Below, piece after piece: positions 25,753 through 34,286 of a stretch of 54,848 bases of DNA. The stretch comes from Paludibacteraceae bacterium (lineage in GTDB: Bacteria; Bacteroidota; Bacteroidia; Bacteroidales; Paludibacteraceae). Location: positions 1-54,848 of the forward strand of contig JAFSLP010000061.1 of the NCBI GenBank assembly GCA_017448345.1, read 5' to 3'. Every line of letters begins with the position of its first letter. Position 1 is the first letter of the stretch. A model generated the notes under the pieces. It had not been told where the DNA came from, searched no databases, and saw only the letters and a list, made by a program, of their open reading frames with translations. A program made the position numbers and the translations under genes.

Positions 25753-28700
25753 TTATTTTATTCTTGCACCCTGTGCGTTATAGACATTACCGTCTCGGAT
25801 GATGAGTAATTGTCCGTTCCGTAGAACCTTTGTACATTGTACATCGTCATTTTGTACGTCATGAAGTCCTGTCGGCATATCGCTTGGCGGATTGAACGGG
25901 AATCCGCGACGGGCTATTACAGGTGCAGGTATCGGATTGGAGGCGGGTATTTCGAGATACGCCTTTCCTGCCTTGTTCTCAAACGCACCAATACCCCTGT
26001 CGGTACCGTACGGCCAGTACAGTCCCGGAACACCGCCGCTCAGCGTCATGATATAGTGTACATGGCCGTTATCAATGGTTTCATCATTCAGCGTACCCTT
26101 GAGCATATTGCCGTCAATCCATGTCTCGTCGTCGCACTCGTAGAACGTGTAGGTACCAGACGTTGCATGAAGGATAACAGGTACCCATGCAGGGATATAG
26201 CCTTGCAGCGGAACCATTGTCAGACTACTGCCGGAAATACCGCTAATGTAGAACGCTTCCACTCCTGACGGATAATCCCAACCCTTGTTGCTGTAGAAGG
26301 TGGCATAGCCGTCTGCTCCCGCAAGAATCTCCACTTGCTTCGTCTCCAGACCATCGGTCGGGTAGGTCACCGTCAGCAGACCGGTGGAGATGGTGTAGGT
26401 CAAGACATAATCACCTGCCTTGAAGGTCTTGAGTACGGCATTGCCTGCACTTTCCGAGAACGGAATCTCCCAGTTGTAGTGATACTTGATGACGTAATTA
26501 GCACCCAACCATGCACCGTTGTCCAGAATCTTAAACTCGTAGTCATGGTTAGCTTCGAGGTTCTGCAGCGTCAAGGTGGCTTCATCGCCGTTAACCGTGA
26601 ACTTATAGTCGTTATTGTTCGTTGCCCAGTTATTGAAATCTCCGGCAGCATAGAGGTTGGTTGTTACCACCATCGGGCTGCCGTCAGGATAAGTCACTGT
26701 GAGCAGACGCGTATTCAAGTTGAGCGTGAAGATATAGTCACCGGCAGCATAGGGAGTAAGGTGGATGTTGTTTAAGGACTCGGTGCCTAATGTGAAACTG
26801 TTATTGACCTTGTTCAATGTAAGATCGGTGGCACCAATCCAGCTACCGTTTTCTACCACTTTGAAGGTGATATCGCTATATTCACTGATAGAAATCGTAA
26901 CAGATGCTTCTTCGGCATCCACGGTCGCTTTGCGGAAGCAGTTGGCACTTGTACTCCAGTTGTTGAAGGAACCGGCAAGATAGAACGCGGTGCCAATCAG
27001 CGGAACGGTTATCTCTGCTTCATCAGAAGCCAGCGCAGCACCTTCCTCTCCATTTTCGCGCACTTCCACTTTCACAGAATAGGTGCCCGAAGCAGGGAAG
27101 GTATAAGGAGACGCGATAGCGGCATAAGCTTCGTTACCTTGTTTAGCGTAGAAAGTATAAGCAGGATCGGTCACATTCAAAGACACCACATAGTCAGTCA
27201 GATTGATAGCCTGTCCGTTCTCAACCTCAGCCGGCAGACTGATAAAGGCAACAGCAGCTTCAGTGGACGGATATACAAACCATTTACCATCGTAATACGG
27301 GCAACTATTGACGGTGTGCGAAATAACGCCGTTCGGCACCCAGAGAATCATATTCGTCGCGAAGTTCAGCCCCGAATTGCTCCAAGAGCATTGGTTGTTG
27401 TGGAATTGTCCGTAGTTGAATTGCTCGTTCAATGTGAAGCATACCTTGCTGTATTCCACGTTGGAAGTGAACTCGTATTTATAGATATTACTGCTACCGA
27501 CTTGCTCCATTTGTGCTTGCAGAAGGGCATCTTGTCCTCCTACACCATTGTTGCCGAAAGTCTGATTGTCAGAATAGAAATGCACATAGACCTTTTCCCA
27601 ACCCGGTGTATTCTTGAAATAAACGGTATAAACGATTGAGCAGGTTACGGCTTGTTCTGCTGAAGCGAGAGCGTCTCCGGTATCGTTGGAGCGCACTTCC
27701 ACCTTAACGGTGTATGCACCTGCCGCATTGAATGTGTAATTGGTAACAGCATCACCATACTCGCCTTCGCCCTGCTTGACGTAGAAACGATAGGTCGGGT
27801 TGGTTACATTCATCGCTTCTGCTTCGAACACTATATGACTTCCTACGGCGATAGTCGAGGACAGATTAACGAACGAAACATTCGGTGCACCCGGGTTGAA
27901 GGCACTCCATGCACCTGTGTTATAATACGTACAACTGTTGATGTTGGATGTTTCGCTGTTGTCCGGTGTCCAAAGGACAAGATCATTGGCTGCATCATAA
28001 CCGGCATCGCTCCAAGAGCATTCGTTGTTATAGAAATCATTGTAATTGTTTTGTTCTTCCTTGGTAAAGCATACCTTGGTGTAGGGCTCGGATGCTTGAT
28101 AGGTATATTGGTAATAGTCGGACTCGTCGATGCGTGTCATTTGTGCATTGACGGAGGCTTTATTGCTTCCGACACCATTGCCGCCAAAGGTCTTGTCATT
28201 GGTGTAGAGGTGAATCCATACATTTGCCCAGTTAACCGTATTACGGAAATAAACGGTATAAGAAGCAGTACAATTGATTGTTTTTTCCGCATAAGCAAGC
28301 GCATCGCCGGAAGCGCCTTCTTCACGCACTTCTACCTTGACAGTATAGGAACCTCCTTCATTGAAGGTGTAACTTGCAACAGCCGAACCGTATTCGCCGC
28401 TGCCTTTCTTTACATAGAATGTATAAACAGGATTCGTTACGTGCTCCGAAGTGGCGGCAAAAGTAACCTCTGTTCCTTGTGCAATTGCATCAGGCAGAGC
28501 ATCAAAAGCAACGGACGGACCATCGGGGTCGTATGTGCTCCAAACAAAACTATTGCCATCAGCCGGAACAGTGATATAATTTTGACCAGCAGCCGGAACA
28601 ATAAATTTCCTGCTTTGCCAGTTTCCTGTCTCGGTTTTAATGAAGGTCTGACTTGTCAGCCACGTAACATCGGCAGTAAAGGTAATGGTCTTGATTGTTC

Positions 28701-29436
28701 CACCTGCGTTTGCATCATATTGTGTTCCCTGCGAGTTAACTTTGGGGAAATTTGCTCCACCGGAAACTTGGGTAAAGTCAATATAAATAGTAGTACCCTC
28801 CGTAAAGTAATAACCTGCTTGAACGGTTATATTTTGCTCTGCCAAAGCTAAAGCGTCACCGACATCATTGGAACGAACTTCTACTTTAATGGTATAAGAA
28901 CCGGCATCTGCAAAAGTATAGTTAGTTATAGCAGAGCTATATTCGCTTGAACCTTGTTTTACATAAAACCTATATGTAGGATCAGTTACATTCTGTGAGG
29001 TTGCAGCAAATACCACATTCTGCCCTTGAACGTAAGAACCTGGCAGGCCGCTGAAAGATACCTCTGGCTCTGTGGATGTATATGTGTCCCAATACCAACT
29101 TGCACCATCGGCAGCAATCACGGCGCAGTTTTTACCGTCAGTTGGGACTATAAAGACCAATTTATTTTCACCTCCTGCTTGTGGATACGTTTTAAAGAAA
29201 TTATTACTGGTCGACCATTTAACATCAGCGATAAAAGTTACAGAATAGATAGCACCACCTGATCTGGATGTACTTTCACGCTTATTAGTTTCATTATTTA
29301 CGGGAATATCAATACTCCCTTCAAATGCCGTACAATCAATGTAGATTTTCTGACCGTTAGAGAATGTGTAACTAGCACCCCACATCTGCCCGAGGGCGAA
29401 GAGGGATAGAGTGAATAAGAAAAATAATTTTTTCAT
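25753..29436 (-). CDS. Giant secreted protein with Ig-like and starch-binding-like modules
   Basis: 1227 residues with signal peptide (KKLFFLFTLSLFALGQMWGA). Two related N-terminal modules (YTFSNGQKIYIDCT and YFTEGTTIYIDFTQ) and two CBM25/26-like modules (YTVYFRNTVNWANVWIHLYT at about 390; VYFKNTPGWEKVYVHFYSDN at about 600) alternate with four Ig-like repeats of about 82 residues, each ending YTF-G-Y-KVEVR. At about 815 and 925 are two AGSFNNW/AGDFNNW modules resembling CBM20/48. A C-terminal region ends in the tail NGQLLIIRDGNVYNAQGA, shared with two other proteins here. A GTAC repeat encodes residues ~1193-1203 (VQNDDVQCTK). Probably a surface protein binding alpha-glucan-like polysaccharide; no catalytic domain seen. 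Its leader contains an internal terminator. Confidence 0.8.
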   Translation of the reverse strand: MKKLFFLFTLSLFALGQMWGASYTFSNGQKIYIDCTAFEGSIDIPVNNETNKRESTSRSGGAIYSVTFIADVKWSTSNNFFKTYPQAGGENKLVFIVPTDGKNCAVIAADGASWYWDTYTSTEPEVSFSGLPGSYVQGQNVVFAATSQNVTDPTYRFYVKQGSSEYSSAITNYTFADAGSYTIKVEVRSNDVGDALALAEQNITVQAGYYFTEGTTIYIDFTQVSGGANFPKVNSQGTQYDANAGGTIKTITFTADVTWLTSQTFIKTETGNWQSRKFIVPAAGQNYITVPADGNSFVWSTYDPDGPSVAFDALPDAIAQGTEVTFAATSEHVTNPVYTFYVKKGSGEYGSAVASYTFNEGGSYTVKVEVREEGASGDALAYAEKTINCTASYTVYFRNTVNWANVWIHLYTNDKTFGGNGVGSNKASVNAQMTRIDESDYYQYTYQASEPYTKVCFTKEEQNNYNDFYNNECSWSDAGYDAANDLVLWTPDNSETSNINSCTYYNTGAWSAFNPGAPNVSFVNLSSTIAVGSHIVFEAEAMNVTNPTYRFYVKQGEGEYGDAVTNYTFNAAGAYTVKVEVRSNDTGDALASAEQAVTCSIVYTVYFKNTPGWEKVYVHFYSDNQTFGNNGVGGQDALLQAQMEQVGSSNIYKYEFTSNVEYSKVCFTLNEQFNYGQFHNNQCSWSNSGLNFATNMILWVPNGVISHTVNSCPYYDGKWFVYPSTEAAVAFISLPAEVENGQAINLTDYVVSLNVTDPAYTFYAKQGNEAYAAIASPYTFPASGTYSVKVEVRENGEEGAALASDEAEITVPLIGTAFYLAGSFNNWSTSANCFRKATVDAEEASVTISISEYSDITFKVVENGSWIGATDLTLNKVNNSFTLGTESLNNIHLTPYAAGDYIFTLNLNTRLLTVTYPDGSPMVVTTNLYAAGDFNNWATNNNDYKFTVNGDEATLTLQNLEANHDYEFKILDNGAWLGANYVIKYHYNWEIPFSESAGNAVLKTFKAGDYVLTYTISTGLLTVTYPTDGLETKQVEILAGADGYATFYSNKGWDYPSGVEAFYISGISGSSLTMVPLQGYIPAWVPVILHATSGTYTFYECDDETWIDGNMLKGTLNDETIDNGHVHYIMTLSGGVPGLYWPYGTDRGIGAFENKAGKAYLEIPASNPIPAPVIARRGFPFNPPSDMPTGLHDVQNDDVQCTKVLRNGQLLIIRDGNVYNAQGARIK
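25827..25858 (-). repeat. GTAC heptamer repeat, copy 4 (in frame)
   Basis: A well-preserved copy, read as VQNDDVQCTK just before the conserved tail of the 1227-residue protein. Confidence 0.75.
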
Positions 29437-29483
29437 GGTGTTAGTAAGTTTTAGTTATTAAATAATTGATTATTGAGTACAAA

Positions 29484-29520
29484 CAAAAAGCAGCACTTGA
29501 CATAATCGTCAAGCACCGCT
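29484..29520 (-). terminator. Intrinsic terminator inside the leader (attenuator)
   Basis: On the minus strand AGCGGTGCTTGAC pairs with GTCAAGTGCTGCT (two mismatches or wobbles in thirteen) around GATTAT, followed at once by TTTTT. It lies between the promoter at 29646 and the start codon at 29436, in the same direction as the gene. It should stop most transcripts unless something prevents hairpin formation. Confidence 0.8.
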
Positions 29521-29645
29521 TGTTATTGCGCTGCAAATGTTGCACTTATGCCCGTTATGTTGAAATTTTCATAACCGGGGGGGTAAAATTAAACATTATG
29601 TTATGCATACTTCTGTTTATGCTTTTTTTTTCGCATTTCCCGTTG

Positions 29646-29677
29646 CAAAAGTACGAAAATTTATTGAATCGTGCAAA
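29646..29677 (-). promoter_or_regulatory. Promoter of the 1227-residue surface protein
   Basis: Minus strand: -33 box TTTG (29677-29674), twenty-base spacer, -7 box TAcTTTTG (29653-29646). The leader is about 205 bases and contains a possible hairpin at about 29550-29585 (GGTTATG with CATAAC) and the terminator at 29484-29520. Confidence 0.75.
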
Positions 29678-30110
29678 TATTTATTGAAAAAAATATTCAA
29701 ATGTGTTGCATAACATATTTTTAGAAAGGGACAGAGGGACTTTCATCCCCTCGCTAAAACACGGATTATTCCTTCATTTCAGGCGGATAGAATCCACCGT
29801 TCTTTTTCCTGAATTTCTGTGTCTGGTGTTTGTGCTCTTTGAGCGATATTTGTGCATATTCAAGGCACACTTCAGGTGCCCGAAGAACCCGGAAAAGAGC
29901 CGGAAAAGAGCCGGAAAAGAGCCGGAAAGGACCCGGAAAATAGGCGTTACCTATACATCCTAGACTTTGTTAAAAATTTCATCGCATAACTATATATATT
30001 TCAGCACATTACACAGGATGCAAATTCTCTCAAAAATCGCCGTTTTTGCACTTTCATTTGCACTTTTTCGGGCTTTTTTCGCAAAATCACTTGCATAAAT
30101 ACATATACAC
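29678..30110. other. Intergenic region with tandem repeat and duplicated block
   Basis: No gene is convincing. 29889-29940 holds about five tandem units of CCGGAAAAGAG (11 bp). 29954-30080 resembles 404-530, sharing CATCCTAGACTTTGTTA and the AAATCGCC-TTTTTGC-TTTCATT block. The 6S-like RNA begins right after, on the minus strand. Confidence 0.6.
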
Positions 30111-30112
30111 AC

Positions 30113-30325
30113 AAAAAGCGTGAAGTTCGTTCATTCTTCACGCTACTTCAGGGCTTCGCAATCCCTTTACACAGTAGAAAAACAACCGAAGTCCACGCCC
30201 GATATATACAACCCTCCCGCCCCGTGCAGGGCGCGGACAGGGATTATACATACCCACGAGGACATTCATTGTTGCTGTCTGGACTGTGTAAGAAATGTTG
30301 CGAAGATTTCGGTTAGTCGCAAACA
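30113..30325 (-). ncRNA. ssrS: 6S RNA-like long hairpin RNA with terminator
   Basis: Read on the minus strand, a single long rod can be drawn. CTTCGCAA (30305-30298) pairs with TTGCGAAG (30161-30154). TTACACAGT pairs with ACTGTGTAA. GTCC pairs with GGAC beyond an AACAA/TTGTT helix and a bulged middle. The tip is CGCCC-TGCACG-GGGCG. Downstream GCGTGAAG (30143 side) pairs with CTTCACGC and is followed by TTTTT, an intrinsic terminator at 30113-30143. Length (about 180-200 bases) and the rod shape with internal bubbles fit 6S RNA, which sequesters RNA polymerase. No coding frame is visible. The 5' end is only estimated. Confidence 0.65.
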
Positions 30326-30415
30326 ACGTCAATAAACGCCTTTTATTATGTCCTCCTGTTTTACGTCAGTGAGTGACGCACCGCTTTTTAACGCTGCCGG
30401 TGCCAATGTTGGTAA

Positions 30416-30526
30416 TTAAAGCAAATCGTTTTGCCTCAACCAATCTTTCCCTTTCGGGGTGAGACAATAAATAAGGAACAATGTGCATGGCACACCTATT
30501 GTCAATAACATAATGTAAGCTCCCAT
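30416..30526 (-). CDS. 36-residue membrane peptide coupled to a DUF6722-like gene
   Basis: MGAYIMLLTIGVPCTLFLIY followed by CLTPKGKDWLRQNDLL. One membrane segment and a basic C-terminal end. It begins one base after the stop codon of the 81-residue gene, so it is translationally coupled. I recall a similar pair in Bacteroides, with a short peptide carrying TP-G-K-WL. Function unknown. Confidence 0.6.
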   Translation of the reverse strand: MGAYIMLLTIGVPCTLFLIYCLTPKGKDWLRQNDLL

Positions 30527-30527
30527 A

Positions 30528-30773
30528 TTATTCCCCTTCCTTTTTGTTTGTTAGTACTAATCCAACTATTAATGCAATGAGCGCGACAACCGCACTCAAG
30601 ATATAAATCAAAATCTTGTCGTCCAAATCCTTGAAGATTGAAGCAATGATTACACCTGTTACTACATACTTTGATATATCAATCAGGTATTTGCCCAAAT
30701 GCCCCATCCAAGCATTGTTCTTTCCTGCTATAGTCTGCTTGTCTTTTTTCTTCTTGGTAATCTTCTCCTGCAT
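30528..30773 (-). CDS. DUF6722-like two-helix membrane protein
   Basis: 81 residues. A Lys-rich N-terminus (MQEKITKKKKDKQ) is followed by WMGHLGKYLIDISKYVVTGVIIASIF and a second segment ILIYILSAVVALIALIVGLVL ending in TNKKEGE. Length and the KYLIDISKYV-TGV pattern fit the DUF6722 family of Bacteroidales small membrane proteins. It has its own promoter (minus strand, TAatTTTG at 30809-30802) and is followed directly by a 36-residue membrane peptide. Function unknown. Confidence 0.65.
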   Translation of the reverse strand: MQEKITKKKKDKQTIAGKNNAWMGHLGKYLIDISKYVVTGVIIASIFKDLDDKILIYILSAVVALIALIVGLVLTNKKEGE

Positions 30774-30801
30774 AAACCAATCACCTTTTCATATTCGCCT
30801 G

Positions 30802-30833
30802 CAAAATTACACAAAAAAAATGACATATGCAAG
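30802..30833 (-). promoter_or_regulatory. Promoter of the small membrane-protein pair
   Basis: -7 box TAatTTTG (30809-30802) and a TTGCATATGTCA -33 region. The same -33 block appears in the uxaB promoter at 42510-42526. Confidence 0.7.
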
Positions 30834-30863
30834 TGTGTATGTCATTTTTCTGTATTTTTTGTC

Positions 30864-31997
30864 TTATCTGCCTTTGTACATCTCCTCGTAGTAGCGCTCG
30901 TAGTCTCCGGAGGTGATGTTGTCAAGCCAGTCTTGGTGGTCGAGATACCAGCGGACGGTTCGCTCGATACCCTCCTCGAACTGGAGACTCGGCTCCCAAC
31001 CCAGCTCACGCTGCAGTTTCGTGGAGTCGATGGCATAGCGCAGGTCGTGCCCCGCCCTGTCCGTCACAAAGGTGATGAGGTCAAGGTCCGCACCCTCCGG
31101 ACGACCCAGCAGCCGGTCAACCGTCTTGATGACCGTCTTGATGAGGTCGATGTTCTTCCACTCGTTGAAACCGCCGATGTTATAGGTCTCGGCTACCGTG
31201 CCCTTATGGAAAATCAGGTCAATCGCCCGTGCATGGTCCTCCACATAGAGCCAGTCGCGCACGTTCTCGCCCTTGCCATAGACCGGAAGCGGCTTGCGGT
31301 GGCGGATGTTATTGATGAAAAGAGGTATCAGCTTCTCCGGAAACTGGTAGGGACCGTAGTTGTTCGAGCAGTTGGTGACAATCGTCGGCATGCCGTAGGT
31401 GTCATGGAAAGCCCGCACGAAATGGTCGCTCGACGCTTTCGATGCCGAATAAGGCGAGTGAGGGTTGTACTTGTTCGTCTCATAGAAGAAATCCTTGCCG
31501 TACGCCAGATGGTGCTCCGCAGAAGACGCCGTTGTGCTGAAGGGCGGCTCTATACCCTCCGGATGGGTCAGCTCCAGCGCGCCATAGACCTCGTCCGTGG
31601 AGATATGATAGAAACGCTTGCCCTCCCATTTCTCCGGCAGGGACTCCCAGTAGAGTTTGGCGGCTTGCAGCATAGAGAGCGTACCCATGACGTTCGTGCG
31701 TGCGAAAGTGAAGGGGTCCTTGATGGAACGGTCCACATGGCTCTCCGCCGCCAGATGAATGACTCCCGTCACATGCTCCTCCTGCATAAGCGCGTGGATA
31801 GTGTCAAAATCACATATGTCCGCCCGTACAAAATGGTAATTGGGCTTGTCCTCAATATCCTTGAGGTTCGCGAGATTTCCCGCATAGGTCAGTTTGTCCA
31901 CATTGATGATGCGGTATTCCGGATATTTGTTCACAAACAGCCGTACTACATGGCTTCCGATAAATCCGGCTCCGCCGGTGATGATGATGGCATTCAT
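30864..31997 (-). CDS. rmlB: dTDP-glucose 4,6-dehydratase
   Basis: 377 residues. Extended short-chain dehydrogenase fold with NAD-binding GGAGFIGSH near the start, STDEVYG (about 134) and the YSASKAS catalytic block (about 184). The enzyme converts dTDP-glucose to dTDP-4-keto-6-deoxyglucose in the dTDP-rhamnose pathway. No rmlA, rmlC or rmlD is adjacent, which is common when the genes are scattered. Last gene of the minus-strand run; 62 bases behind birA across a spacer repeat. Confidence 0.95.
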   Translation of the reverse strand: MNAIIITGGAGFIGSHVVRLFVNKYPEYRIINVDKLTYAGNLANLKDIEDKPNYHFVRADICDFDTIHALMQEEHVTGVIHLAAESHVDRSIKDPFTFARTNVMGTLSMLQAAKLYWESLPEKWEGKRFYHISTDEVYGALELTHPEGIEPPFSTTASSAEHHLAYGKDFFYETNKYNPHSPYSASKASSDHFVRAFHDTYGMPTIVTNCSNNYGPYQFPEKLIPLFINNIRHRKPLPVYGKGENVRDWLYVEDHARAIDLIFHKGTVAETYNIGGFNEWKNIDLIKTVIKTVDRLLGRPEGADLDLITFVTDRAGHDLRYAIDSTKLQRELGWEPSLQFEEGIERTVRWYLDHQDWLDNITSGDYERYYEEMYKGR

Positions 31998-32066
31998 TAT
32001 ATTTACGATTTACAAATTTACGATGTGCGATTTATTTGCGTTTGAGTTATATTTACGATTTAGATT
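31996..32066. repeat. ATTTACGATTTAC-type spacer repeat
   Basis: A degenerate tandem array of TTTACGA units fills the gap between birA and rmlB and includes the last codons around the birA stop. The style matches other short-word spacers in this window. Confidence 0.7.
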
Positions 32067-32890
32067 ACATATCTCACTTGTTTGAAGTGGTATGTCCGCA
32101 GTTGTCCTTCTTGGTCCTCCAGCACTATCTCGCCGGTGGGCAGGACGTCTTTGATGCGGGCGAGGAAAGGCTCTTGACTCTTGGCTTGCAGCTCTCTGCC
32201 GTCCGCATTCATAGTGGGCTCAAGACTCACTTCTCTTTCCACAAAGTGCCAGAACCCTTCACGGCGGTAGAGGTGCTCTTTGTAGTACTTCCATGTGTCG
32301 TCAAAATACCGGAGCGCATTTTCCACCAAGTCGCATTGTATAGATACCAGCACATCCTCCACGTCGTAATCGAAATCCATCCCCGACGCCTCCTTGCGTA
32401 TCTGTCTCATCGATATGGGGTTTGGTGCACCGGAGTGCCACTCCGTCTGGTTGACGTTCAGCCCGATGCCTGCAATGGCATACTTCAGCCGGCTGCCTTC
32501 CATCACTCCCTCAATCAGTATGCCTGCCAGTTTCTTGTCGCCGTAATAGATGTCATTGGGCCATTTGATGGACAGCGGCTGGTCGATGTCATCCACACCC
32601 GAATACAGCCACAGAAGCTCTCCTATCTGCCTGTGCAAGGCGACAGAAATCAACACGTTCAGGAAGAACGGCGAGGACTTCAAGTCGGTCTCCGAATACT
32701 CCAAGAAGTCATCATCCAGCAAAATGGAGCAGAGCAGGTTCTTGTCCGCCTCGCTCTCCCATCCGTTGCCGGTCTGCCCTCTTCCTGCCGTCTGATAGCC
32801 GGTGTAGATACAGCCGTCAGGTATCGGCTCGCCACGGGCTATCATCTCTTTCATCAGGGTGTTGGTACTATTGGTGCTTTTTATATACAT
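32060..32890 (-). CDS. birA: Biotin--[acetyl-CoA-carboxylase] ligase
   Basis: 276 residues, catalytic and C-terminal domains only, without the DNA-binding domain of bifunctional BirA. Motifs: STNSTNT at the start, GRGQTGNGW (about 37-45) and KWPNDIYYGDKKLAGILIE (about 108-126). It attaches biotin to carboxylase carrier proteins. The start overlaps the end of dacB by 23 bases, so the genes are coupled. Confidence 0.93.
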   Translation of the reverse strand: MYIKSTNSTNTLMKEMIARGEPIPDGCIYTGYQTAGRGQTGNGWESEADKNLLCSILLDDDFLEYSETDLKSSPFFLNVLISVALHRQIGELLWLYSGVDDIDQPLSIKWPNDIYYGDKKLAGILIEGVMEGSRLKYAIAGIGLNVNQTEWHSGAPNPISMRQIRKEASGMDFDYDVEDVLVSIQCDLVENALRYFDDTWKYYKEHLYRREGFWHFVEREVSLEPTMNADGRELQAKSQEPFLARIKDVLPTGEIVLEDQEGQLRTYHFKQVRYVI

Positions 32891-34250
32891 CGAGGAGGTA
32901 TTGCTGAATCACGGTTTGTATGTTCTTCGCCTTGCCCGGCGCAGAGTTGATGAGGATGGCGAACACCCATGTGTCGCCGTTGGGCATGTCTATGTATCCG
33001 GCGAAGTTCTTCGTCCCGGCGATAGTGCCGCTCTTGGCATGGATACGTCCTTCCAGAGCCGTCTGGGCGCATAGCGAACGGAGAGTCCCCGTCTGACCGC
33101 TTACAGGTAGAGATGCCATCCATGCCTCACGCTCAGGACTGCGCGACATGACCGTCAGCAGCTGGACGAAGGCTTTCGCACTCACTGCATCCTGAGGAGC
33201 CAGACCGCAACCGTCTTTGATGATGGCATTCTGGATGGTCACTCCGCGGCGGCGCCAGTACTCACGCAGGAACTCCTGACTGTTGTGTATCGTTCCGGGC
33301 AAAGTATAACGTGTGCCCAAATAACGGAACAATGCCTCGGCATAGAGGTTGTTGCTGTTGATGTTCGTCTCCTGTATCAGCTCCGAGAGAGGTGCGGAAT
33401 AATGGATATAGACCTCCTTCCGTGGCGGTGTGAGCGGGTTATAATCCGCCTCATAAGCTGCCTCGCACGCCACCGGCACACCCGCCTCGCGCAGCTTGGC
33501 GGTAACGTGCTGCGCCAGCAGCAGACCGGGATTAGGCAAGTCGCCCTTGACGCCGAAGGTACCGAGGTTGGACGGCACAGCACCCGTCAGGTAGCGCTCG
33601 TTGCTGTACGGCAGACCGCTTACGAAAGCTCCGTCATAGGCTATCTTGTCACAACGGACATGATTGATGAACCGCAGTCCTTCCACCTTCGGCTCCGTAC
33701 CCGTCACCACAGCCACCGTGCCCGGAGCATCGCTGCGCAGGACGATATTCATGGTGTTGCCATAATAATTGAGTGCGAAGATACCGGGGGCATAGTAGTT
33801 GCCTGCGTCCTCGCAAAGCCAGCCGGGGTTCTGTGCCTCGCCGTCCAGCATCGACATGTCCGCTATCACAGCTCCGTCAATGGCACATATACCTGCCTGC
33901 CGGATGGCACGCACCCACTGGTTGAGAAAAGCCGTCCTCCCTTTCCATCCCAGCGAAGGATCACATCCTCCGCGTATATAGAGGTTGCCGTGCAGCCTGC
34001 CCTTTTCTATCTCTCCGCTGTATTCCAGCACTGTGGGAAAACGGAAACCGGGACCGAGCGTCTCCAGCGCAGCACCCGTCGTCAGCAGTTTCATCACCGA
34101 CGCAGGCGGAACCACATGGTCCGCACGGTAACTGTCAATCACCTCACCCGTCGTCAGGTTTTGAACCAGCACGGACATGTTCGCCTGCCCCGTGATAGGA
34201 TGGCTTGTCAGGAAGTTTACGGATAATAATATGGCTGCTAAAATAGACAT
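32868..34250 (-). CDS. dacB: D-alanyl-D-alanine carboxypeptidase/endopeptidase (PBP4 family)
   Basis: 460 residues with a hydrophobic signal start (MSILAAILLSVNFLTS). The penicillin-binding motifs are all present: SVMK (about 49-52), SNN (about 298) and KSGT (about 404). Members cut D-Ala-D-Ala cross-links and remove terminal D-Ala in the periplasm. It sits 36 bases behind the Nfn-type gene; the gap contains a small perfect hairpin (GTCGCT-TC-AGCGAC at 34265-34278) within TAACTATTT repeats. birA overlaps its 3' end. Confidence 0.93.
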   Translation of the reverse strand: MSILAAILLSVNFLTSHPITGQANMSVLVQNLTTGEVIDSYRADHVVPPASVMKLLTTGAALETLGPGFRFPTVLEYSGEIEKGRLHGNLYIRGGCDPSLGWKGRTAFLNQWVRAIRQAGICAIDGAVIADMSMLDGEAQNPGWLCEDAGNYYAPGIFALNYYGNTMNIVLRSDAPGTVAVVTGTEPKVEGLRFINHVRCDKIAYDGAFVSGLPYSNERYLTGAVPSNLGTFGVKGDLPNPGLLLAQHVTAKLREAGVPVACEAAYEADYNPLTPPRKEVYIHYSAPLSELIQETNINSNNLYAEALFRYLGTRYTLPGTIHNSQEFLREYWRRRGVTIQNAIIKDGCGLAPQDAVSAKAFVQLLTVMSRSPEREAWMASLPVSGQTGTLRSLCAQTALEGRIHAKSGTIAGTKNFAGYIDMPNGDTWVFAILINSAPGKAKNIQTVIQQYLLDVYKKHQ

Positions 34251-34286
34251 CTTAACTATTTAACGTCGCTTCAGCGACCATTTTAA

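Noticed and set aside
29889..29940. Possible CRISPR array
   Set aside because: The 11-bp units are directly tandem without spacers; the 31-bp rpsT repeats likewise have no spacers, and there are no cas genes.
30113..30325. Signal recognition particle RNA
   Set aside because: The conserved GGAA/GCA asymmetric loop motif of the SRP RNA tip is not visible; the long bulged rod fits 6S RNA better.
30876..30900. GTAC repeat at the end of rmlB
   Set aside because: Only CCTTTGTACAT matches and the following bases do not continue the period; it encodes the natural end of RmlB.
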